From: Coptis chinensis | Lineage: Eukaryota > Streptophyta > Magnoliopsida > Ranunculales > Ranunculaceae | DNA: 64,000 nucleotides | Direction of reading: 5' to 3' | NCBI GenBank assembly: GCA_015680905.1 | Contig: CM027381.1 | Coordinates: 13,741,501-13,805,500, forward strand | Shown here: piece by piece, positions 57,150 to 64,000 of the stretch | Layout: each line of letters opens with the position of its first letter | Position numbering within the stretch: the first letter of the stretch is position 1 | Notes under the pieces: generated by a model | Told to the model about the DNA's origin: nothing | Seen by the model: the letters and a program-made list of their open reading frames with translations, nothing else | The model's database searches: none | Made by a program: the position numbers and the translations under genes

Positions 57150-57660
57150 CCTCTTTATGCTCCCCTCTTTATGTCACCCGTGTTTTATAATTTATATGAC
57201 CCATTTAGTTTTCGGTCCCGTGCACCCACGACTCCCCTAAAACATAACTACTTAGATACACAAACCCAACCCAGCCCAGCCCAGCCCAGTGAAGCCCCAT
57301 GTTCAGACTCCCGCTTCCTTGAAACACTTCGCTCTCCTTTACACAAAAAGAAAAAAGGTTCGAACAACCCCCACTTTCTCTTCACTCTAGCTGTTAGGTT
57401 TTCCAATTTCAGAAAGATTTTTTGGTTGGTTGGGAACTCTAATAACCGTTCAAGTTTTCAGTCAAACTCCAATAGTCGTTGTGGTTTGATGATAAGGTTA
57501 GTTCTCGTTTCTCTCTTCGCCTTTGAATTTGTCATACTAAAAGGTTTTCGTTTTTTTTATTTATTTTTATGCCCATTTTGGAAATTCAAAGTACTAGTTC
57601 TTGCTGGCGTATTATGGGATTTGGAAATGCCCATTGTACATTGACCATTCTCAATGAAGT
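57150..57660 (+). other. Promoter/leader-like region inside the CACTA element
   Basis: Contains tandem CCCAGC pentamer-like repeats (about 57268-57290), a CT-rich leader and an open 157-residue frame (57171-57644) with no family resemblance. Likely captured non-coding DNA from the same host gene as the WSD1-like exons. Confidence 0.3.
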
Positions 57661-58087
57661 TTGATACTACTACATTCTGGTTGGATGTACCATCGAACAA
57701 GAGCGCAATTGGGATTTGGAAATTGTTAATTTTTTTTAAAAAAGGACCTTTTGATATTTCTTTTGGTTTGAGATGGTGTGGCAGGTGATATTTCTTTTGA
57801 TATAGGAAGACGTGGTTTGGTTCTAGGTTTGGGGGTTTCATGTCAAGTTCGGGTTTCAGATGTGAGTTTTGCACAATAGTGGTAAGGTTTAATCATATTC
57901 TGAAGGGATAATTGATAAGTTTGTTTATTTTTATTTATTGTAGGATGGATCAAATTTTAAGTGTAAGTATAAGTTTAAGCCTTACTTTTATGCGGCGACA
58001 AAGGTATGGATATTATTGGAATTGTGGTTTTTTAGTTAGTTTTTTTTTTGTTATTAATATGCATTTGTTTAATTACCTAACATCTAA

Positions 58088-58470
58088 TGCAGCTGGAACA
58101 ATAGTGTTCAAGCTGAACCATGCACTTGGTGATGGTTATTCAATCATGGGCGATTACTTACTTTGTTCAAAAAGAGCGGATGATCCTTCGTTTCTCTTAA
58201 ATTTCCTACAAAGCAACTTCAAGACTGCCTGGACTAGCTTCCTCCAGTTACTCTAAAGTTTCTAACGTTGTGTATAGGTGCATCAACACTTTTACTGATT
58301 TTACTAGGGGTATACTTGGTACATACATGGAAGACGATGACACTGTTCTTCGATCAAAGACGCCGATGGTGGAGTATGCTTTGTGAATGTTTCATCCATA
58401 ACCTTTTCCCTTGATCGATTCGGAAGTTAAATCAAAGATTGGAGCTGTAAGTCCTAGAACTCTCTTGAAT
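58088..58470 (+). pseudogene. WSD1-like O-acyltransferase exons captured in CACTA
   Basis: After an acceptor-like TGCAG, one frame gives AAGTIVFKLNHALGDGYSIM, a variant of the H..xxDG acyl-transfer motif, then RADDPSF. Further pieces in shifted frames read YMEDDDTVLRSKTPMVEYAL and SEVKSKIGA, matching the order in wax-ester synthase/diacylglycerol acyltransferases. Only part of the roughly 480-residue protein is present, and frames are broken, so no enzyme can be made. Confidence 0.55.
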
Positions 58471-60230
58471 TTTGAGCTATTTCAAAATATAACTACAACT
58501 TTTCTGTTATACTTGGTATCTATAGAATGGGGCACAATTCCATGGCAACTACTTGGAACAGAGCACATATGTCAGAAAGTGTTTTACATACTTCCATGAA
58601 ACGAGCTTTCTCGTCCATAGAAATTATTGTAGTGTAATCTGAAATTACATACTATAGAATAAACTGCCACTTGTTTATATCCTAGCCACGACCAAAAGTG
58701 TGATAAAGAGTTTCTTATAGGTTCTACTTGAAGGCAGCAAGAGCTAATGGCGAGGTAGATAAGACGACTAAGTATCTGGCAGTACTCTCACTACTCGACC
58801 ATGAACGACTGTGTTACTGGCTGGTCAATGGAGGATATGAAATGGAGGGTGGTGGAGGTAAAGGTGTTACAACATATGTTTCAGATCATGGATGGTAACT
58901 GGACTTCGATGTACACTCAATGTACATGTTGGCCTCTTTATTTCGCTTTCTGGTTTTCTGGTTTGCATCAAATTATGTTTTCATGGATATATAAGCCTTG
59001 TTGTAAGCCTGTCATCCTAAACTTATGCGGATCCTTTTCTTCTTTCAGCTAGTCTACATTCATTTGGTTCATCTGCTAATGGCTCCATTCTAATTGTAGG
59101 TTTATTCATCGTTAGTCGTCGATATATGGCTATAGTTATATGTGCAAGGATGGATATTTGGTTATGGTTTTATCAATGTTTATTTCAATTTTTGATAGTG
59201 CATGACTTGGGACCTTTATCTATGCCTCATATTTGGATTTGGAGATTTGAACATAGACATATGTGGTAGAGATGTATCATACCTTGAGCCCCATTTTCTT
59301 ACACTAGTTATTAGTCAATGGGTATTGTCTCATGTGTGTGGTCTGAAATTTCTCCATGGATGGCTTTAACTACTTGATTTACGAACACCTGAAGCTGATA
59401 TATGTATAGGGGATAGACTATATATTGTCACAATATATAAGTTGCATATATGTATAGGGTATAGAGTATAATGTATATTTATATGGATTTAAGCATGTTG
59501 AACACATTTTTTATTTTTGCAGATGTTAGATCAGCGACTTTGGGGTGCTATTAATTTCGGTTTCCACCCATTTGCCAAGCGTACCTCCAAATATAAAGGT
59601 TAGTTCTTATAAACTATGGGATGCTTTCTAATCTTTTTGTCTAATGGTATACATGCTTGTGCACTTTAAAATAAATGGGTGATTGGAAGATTCAAGTTTA
59701 AGAACGAGAAGGAAATTCTTGTTCTTGGTCAAGTTTAACTTGATAGGTGCAGGTCAGCAAGATACTTGTTGTTCTTGCTTATCTAGAGCATCCCTAGCTT
59801 TGTGTATTGTCACTTTCTTAAGTCGTGTTTGTGGGAACTGTGATGTTGAAGTATGAAGTATAAAATCCCTAATTCAATTTCATTTTTTTCAGGGCCCTAT
59901 GCAACCAGACAGGAAACAATGAGTATTCATGCCCAATGCGCTTCATGCGAGATTAGGTTTTTTATTTGGATTTGGATTAGGCTGATTAAATTTATATGTA
60001 TTAGATTGGAAATGCGTTATTTACTTCATTATGTTTTATGATTAAGTAAAAATATATATTGGTTATCCAAGGGAATGAATGGAATTAGTACTTTATGAAT
60101 GCTACTTGAAGTTTAATTGATTATATTCAGGAGTGTAGTATATTACAGGTCCAATTCTATGGTCTATGTGGAATGTTCTCATTTATTAGCACAATTTTTT
60201 TTTGAAAAAAAAAGACAAAAACAATCACTG
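58471..60230. other. CACTA interior, unassigned
   Basis: A coding-like stretch [20 protein letters not shown] near 58725-58790 and an exon-like MLDQRLWGAINFGFHPFAKR at 59523-59600 were noted but not assigned. The remainder is AT-rich without recognisable genes. Confidence 0.3.
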
Positions 60231-60524
60231 TTTTAACAAAACCGTCATGAATAGGTGACTTGTTTATGACGGTTATAAGATGAATACAAAGATTTTTTTC
60301 CAAAACGTCACAAAAGAGTTGATTTTTTGTGACGGTTTTTATTTATTTGTTACTGTTTTATACAGTGGAAATAGGCTAGTCTGGAACAAATATTTGTGAC
60401 GGTTTTGGGGAAAAAAAAATGACCCCTACTCCGTCACGGTTTTGGAAAAAAAAAAAAACAGTGACAAAAGACCTTTTGTCACTGTTTTTAACAGTGATAT
60501 AAAGCCTTTTTTCTTGTAGTGAGG

Positions 60525-60723
60525 TAATGGTCATAGTACTTTTGCTCGAAAGCGACAGGCGAAAAGGATGGGGTGGTGTATGAATTGTCAAACACCTTTC
60601 TGTCCAGGTCTTGATCTACTATCCGATATGAGCCTGTATAAGGTATATTATTGTTTGACACCAGCTCAGCAGGATAAACTTCGTCGTCGTCCTGTTGCTC
60701 CCATAGGTTGGGATTCGTCTTGA
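60525..60723 (+). CDS. Small ORF of the Athila 3' region, second half
   Basis: In frame with 56836-56976 across the CACTA, it encodes STFARKRQAKRMGWCMNCQT and SLYKVYYCLTPAQQDKLRRR before TGA. The paired Cys residues (CMNCQTPFC) might bind zinc. Function unknown. Confidence 0.4.
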
Positions 60724-60814
60724 GGATCTGACGTTAAAATACTCACATTCGTCTTGAGGATCTGACGTTAAAAGACTCGCATTCGTCTTGAGGATTTGAC
60801 GTAAAAAGACTCAA
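60713..60814 (+). repeat. Three tandem 34-bp repeats
   Basis: ATTCGTCTTGAGGATCTGAC plus GTTAAAAGACTCGC-type ends, repeated at 60713, 60747 and 60781 with few changes. The first unit contains the stop codon of the preceding ORF. Confidence 0.92.
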
Positions 60815-61570
60815 CATGTATATACTCGTTTTTTTTTTATCTTTCCTTTAGCACCAAGCATGGTGCCCAAAGAGAGTCGTGATATGCAACATCAGACATT
60901 TCCTAGTTCGTGCAGGCAATGGATTCCACCCAGGCCAACCCCGATCGGTTTTCTATGTGACTGTATTTCGGGGTGGTTTGAGGCTATACCATATGTACTA
61001 AGGGTAATATTATTATTAGACCATTGCACATTAGTCAGGGATGGTACCGTCCTGAACCCTAGGCTCCAAAAACATAAAGGTTAAGCCACAGTTTGGCTGG
61101 ATTGGGTTCGCCCCAGAGCCGACATGAAAGTTGCCTGATTTAAGCTGTTTGTGATGTTTTGTTTTTTTTGACTGCCGGTGTTGTCGACACGTTCCTCTCG
61201 ACTTGTACATTTGTATATCAAATTTGTAAATAAATAAAAACTTCTTAAAAAAAAATGGGGGATTGCGTTCTGTTTTTACAAGATTCAACCCCAAATAAAA
61301 ATAAAAAGGTTTGAATATGCCTTAGCCATACTCCATTGGATGGCATTTTTAATGCCGATCATTTTCACATCTCATTCATTCAATTTGGAGTTAAAACAAA
61401 GCGAAATTTCACGGTTGAAATTTCGGGACACTTCAGGACATAAGGGGAATTTCTGGAAATCATTTGGGCTTGGGCCGAAAATTAGAACCCGACCCAAATC
61501 ACGAGTCAAAACCCAATGGACTGATCCCAACGGTCAGATACCAACGGTCAGATGCCCAACGGTCAGATTT
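60815..61570. other. Athila 3' region, no confident gene
   Basis: A 74-residue frame (60860-61084; MVPKESRDMQHQ) was seen, but it lacks recognisable features. A-rich and T-rich tracts follow. Near 61530-61565 the short motif CAACGGTCAGAT occurs three times. Confidence 0.3.
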
Positions 61571-61653
61571 TCCATTATAAATCCAACTCTCCTCTTCCAC
61601 TTTCACTCATCCCCTTCTCTCACTCTTCACAAATTCTCATTTTCTTCAACATA
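61571..61653 (+). promoter_or_regulatory. TATA-type core promoter and leader before the 39-residue ORF
   Basis: CATTATAAATCC near 61573 is followed by a CT-rich leader (TCTCCTCTTCC, TCTCACTCTTCACAAATTC) and ATG at 61654, the layout of a plant core promoter about 75 bases upstream of a start codon. Confidence 0.45.
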
Positions 61654-61773
61654 ATGAATCAACTTGAGCGATGGGAAAAAGAGCAACGCGAATGGGCTGT
61701 AATAATATTCATGATAACCGTGTTTATCATTGTTCTACTGTCGCTCATGCATAACATGCTCCAGAATATCTAG
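61654..61773 (+). CDS. 39-residue membrane microprotein in the Athila 3' region
   Basis: MNQLERWEKEQREWAVIIFM, then a hydrophobic helix TVFIIVLLSL and MHNMLQNI. The acidic/basic N-terminal helix and single TM span resemble a small type II membrane protein. It has a TATA-type promoter in front. Family unknown; it could be chance, though ATG, leader and TM all fit. Confidence 0.35.
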   Translation: MNQLERWEKEQREWAVIIFMITVFIIVLLSLMHNMLQNI

Positions 61774-62345
61774 ATCTATGTAACCGACATCTTTCTTTCC
61801 CTTTGTCGCTTTGTATATTACTATGGTGTGTTAAATAATTCTCCACCATTTGTATGGATTACGTATTAAATGGAGAAGTCCGTATTAAATATTTGTGTGT
61901 ATTAGTTGTATTTTTACCTATTAAAAAAAACAAAAAAAATAAACAACTAAGAAAACCATAACAAAGAAATTACCATCTAATTCTATCTCTACTCATGGTG
62001 TTCAGAGAATATCGCGCACGCTATACGGTACGCATAACACTTGTCACACACGCAACTCGATTATTCTATCCATATTTTATTACTGAGGCATGATCATAAA
62101 TTCTGAAATTATGGGTAGGTCTAACTGCCATGTGAAACCTTCCCCCATACTTTCTATCATTTTAACATCTCATTAATTGTTTGTGGAAATCTGACATGAA
62201 AAGAGTTACTATGGATACCCATTGTTACTATTCATAAAGGTCGGTGTCACAACAACACACGAGTCACTTGTGTTTTCATATATTAATTTTGGATTTACCT
62301 AAACTTGGAATCCTGATTGGTACAGACTCATAGATTGCCTATAAA
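61774..62345. other. Athila 3' region spacer
   Basis: AT-rich, no ORF of note. Contains poly(A)-like tracts after the 39-residue ORF, which may hold its 3' end. Confidence 0.3.
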
Positions 62346-62410
62346 TCTCTTCTTTTCAGCCATTCCCATTCAAGCATTCTTCACTATACTTCCCTCCGTA
62401 ATACTTCCAA
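62339..62410 (+). promoter_or_regulatory. TATA-type core promoter and leader before the 308-residue ORF
   Basis: CCTATAAATCTC near 62339 lies about 70 bases before the ATG at 62411, with a C/T-rich leader between. The arrangement parallels that at 61571-61654. Confidence 0.5.
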
Positions 62411-63337
62411 ATGGATCAACCAAGAAAAATAACGCCTGAGAAAGACTACTTGAATTTTTTTGAAGATGGCCGGTTTTCTCCTTATTTTGACACTGAAATT
62501 GTACGTCGAGGATGGATGCCTCTTCTATATCATTCAGCAGCTGGTTATTCCCAAGAACTGGTTATGATGTTCTACCAATTTAGCGGAACTGAAAATGAAA
62601 AATGTTATTTCAATGCCTATGGACGACGATTGGAATTGACTAGGGAAATTATCTCCGATATACTTCAAATCCCAATGAATACCCAGGAGTTCCTTTTTCT
62701 AGAGTCATCATTTGATTCCGTCAAAACTTTACTACGAGCTACCGTATCCCATGGCGAAGTCGGAAATAGACATCACGTTGTTCTTCAACGCTCTTTGAAA
62801 CAGAATCAACGAGTTGTGCTCCACTGGTTGGGACACAATGTGGTAGGTACATCATACCAATCAGAAGTCACAAAGTCTCAACTTCACCTACTTTGGGTTT
62901 TGCAGATTCAAAGGGATGATTTTTGTCTAATGCAACACCTCTGGAACGCGATCACCAGGAAAACAAAAAGGTCAGCACCTCTACCTACTTTAGTCGCGCA
63001 GATTATGATGTGTTGGAGTTATTTAATAATTTCTCCAGAGACACCCCTTCAAAGAGCAAATATTAGTGTGCTCCAAACAGACTACTCCGTTGGTTTTTGG
63101 ACTCCTGACACGCTGACAGATGAACAGAACGACCCAAGCTCAAACTCTGAACTTTTCTTTGATGAAAATGCCATGATAAACATTTTTAATCCCATGGAAG
63201 GCATTCAATTTCTTCATCACGGCATGCGGGAACTATACGCTCGTCAGAATATCATCATTACAACTCTTAAGGAATTCAAAGAACATCAAGCAATGCATGA
63301 TGTTGAACAGGAGGAAATCTTGGAAAATCATTCTTAG
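62411..63337 (+). CDS. Athila 3' ORF: putative plant transposon protein (Transposase_32-like)
   Basis: ATG start; 308 residues to an in-frame TAG, after which the frame stays open for 43 more codons to 63469 with a coiled-coil-like tail (QLRQQIEELNTVVHDMRLQ). The N-terminal half has DTEIVRRGWMPLLYH, ELVMMFYQFSG, CYFNAYGRRLELTREIISDI and LHWLGHNVVGTS, the pattern of the putative plant transposon protein domain found downstream of pol in Athila-type elements. Function is unknown; older literature calls this region env-like, but there is no signal peptide or TM span. The intact frame contrasts with broken gag and pol. Confidence 0.6.
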   Translation: MDQPRKITPEKDYLNFFEDGRFSPYFDTEIVRRGWMPLLYHSAAGYSQELVMMFYQFSGTENEKCYFNAYGRRLELTREIISDILQIPMNTQEFLFLESSFDSVKTLLRATVSHGEVGNRHHVVLQRSLKQNQRVVLHWLGHNVVGTSYQSEVTKSQLHLLWVLQIQRDDFCLMQHLWNAITRKTKRSAPLPTLVAQIMMCWSYLIISPETPLQRANISVLQTDYSVGFWTPDTLTDEQNDPSSNSELFFDENAMINIFNPMEGIQFLHHGMRELYARQNIIITTLKEFKEHQAMHDVEQEEILENHS

Positions 63338-63753
63338 TCCTTGCAAAATCACGCTCTCCTAATAGAAAATCAAACTACACTCTCTGCCAGCCAAGGGGAC
63401 ATTCAGATGCAGCTCAGACAACAAATTGAAGAACTAAACACTGTGGTGCACGATATGCGTCTCCAGTAGCATCATAATAATCCATGATTTCCTTATTGAA
63501 TAAAAATAGAATAATAATACTAAGTGAATAAATAAATAATCGTATATATTATTACGTTTTTTGTCGTATTATTAATTTTGTTCTTATCTTTGTGTCATAT
63601 TTTGTAAGAAATGCTTGCTAGAATCTTTTACGTTGTGATTAACTAATTTTAACATATGATTTTCAATGTCATTACAGGAGGGTTTATTTTCTTCCATACT
63701 CATTTATCCATCCAATTGCCTTTCTCATTGCCCATTTCTTTACTTCATCCACC
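63338..63753 (+). other. Tail of the 308-residue ORF after TAG, and spacer
   Basis: 63338-63469 continues the upstream frame beyond TAG. From 63470 the DNA is AT-rich; ATTACAG at about 63673 resembles a splice acceptor before the next ORF. Confidence 0.4.
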
Positions 63754-64000
63754 ATGGCATCTTCATCAAACATTGCATCTTCATCAAACATGACACCTCC
63801 AAAACTCATTCCTGAGCAATCCTTTCAATCTATGATGGATTCCAATACTTATGGCCATCTCTTCCGTGACTACATCACTAATATTGGGTGGTCTTCCCTA
63901 GTTCTTCAACCTGACCAAACTTATTCTCCGAGTTTGGCCGCATACTTTTATGCTAATATGGAGGACACACCAGCATTCAATCATGTGTATGGCTTCTACT
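63754..64000 (+). CDS. Second Athila 3' ORF, same domain type (cut by window end)
   Basis: ATG in a good context (ACCATGGC) opens MASSSNIASSSNMTPPKL, a short duplicated SSSN(I/M) motif, then MDSNTYGHLFRDYITNIGWS and SLAAYFYANMEDTPAFNHVY. The AYFYANM block matches the (V/A)REFYANM-type core of the putative plant transposon protein domain, so this appears to be a diverged paralogue of the preceding ORF. It is open to the last base. Confidence 0.55.
   Translation, partial: MASSSNIASSSNMTPPKLIPEQSFQSMMDSNTYGHLFRDYITNIGWSSLVLQPDQTYSPSLAAYFYANMEDTPAFNHVYGFY

Larger units (their letters stand above)
56982..60521. mobile_element. Non-autonomous CACTA transposon, 3540 bp, TSD AGG
   Basis: Ends are CACTAGTAGAAAAAAGG and the inverse CACTACAAGAAAAAAGG, flanked by AGG on both sides (56979-56981, 60522-60524): the 3-bp duplication and CACTA ends define the superfamily. 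Subterminal repeats of TTTGTGACTGTTTT and GTGACGGTTTT occur near both ends in opposite orientation. No transposase was found. Inside are a promoter-like region and host-derived exons (WSD1-like). Confidence 0.95.
47845..64000 (+). mobile_element. Athila-type Ty3/gypsy element, interrupted by CACTA, open at the window end
   Basis: LTR, PBS, long AT-rich leader, gag, protease, RT, RNase H and integrase follow in gypsy order. A long 3' region with several ORFs follows, as in Athila/Tat lineages that carry extra downstream genes. Gag and pol are broken by stops, shifts and small losses. A complete CACTA element sits in the 3' region. The span so far is 16.2 kb, about 12.6 kb without the CACTA. 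It inserted into the older minus-strand remnant. Confidence 0.85.

Noticed and set aside
57171-57644. 157-residue ORF in the CACTA element
   Set aside because: Translation looks like untranslated leader (Pro/Ser and Phe-rich), no transposase or host domain.

Overview
This is nuclear DNA from a eudicot-type plant. It is AT-rich and intron-rich, and most of it is transposable-element sequence. Signals include GT-AG introns, plant gene families (a WAKL14/20-type receptor kinase, TORTIFOLIA1-like and WSD1-like fragments), Ty1/copia and Athila-type Ty3/gypsy elements, L1-type LINEs, a CACTA element, hAT-like and TA-flanked MITEs and solo LTRs. The species cannot be named from the sequence alone.

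Two multi-exon host genes could be rebuilt with consistent splice sites and phase. One is a wall-associated receptor kinase-like gene on the minus strand (26571 to 20804; 3 exons, 697 codons). The other is proteasome assembly chaperone 2 (PSMG2/PAC2) on the minus strand (37696 to 33146; 6 exons, 255 codons). Divergent from PSMG2 lies a small open reading frame for a single-span membrane microprotein. It exists in two copies: one frameshifted (40388-40522) and one intact (42248-42445). Two isolated terminal exons (1094-1201 plus; 28022-28101 minus) mark genes I do not recognise.

Layout. 1-2.6 kb: end of an unknown gene and an LTR fragment. 2.7-6.7 kb: a compound terminal-inverted-repeat element holding a smaller Pack-type element with a TORTIFOLIA1-like fragment, a tRNA-derived SINE-like unit, a Gly-rich pseudogene tail and a TA-flanked MITE. 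7.2-20.5 kb: a WAKL pseudogene in two pieces, with a LINE, a copia element inside that LINE, a second minus-strand copia element and further LTR debris between the pieces. 20.8-26.6 kb: the WAKL gene, with three inverted-repeat elements in intron 1. 28-32 kb: LINE fragments, a hAT-like element and a captured promoter/leader. 33.1-37.7 kb: PSMG2. 38.0-42.5 kb: an Athila-type solo LTR with a clean target duplication, then a 1.8-kb tandem duplication carrying part of that LTR plus the microprotein gene. 42.6-47.8 kb: a decayed minus-strand gypsy element. 47.8-64 kb: a plus-strand Athila-type element (LTR, PBS, broken gag and pol, long 3' region with several ORFs) interrupted by a complete 3.5-kb CACTA element and running off the window.

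The main story is layered insertion. Target duplications (GTAGT, TGCTC, AGG, TA, and AGAC plus one mismatched base) and reading frames that resume across insertions allow much of the order of events to be read directly.
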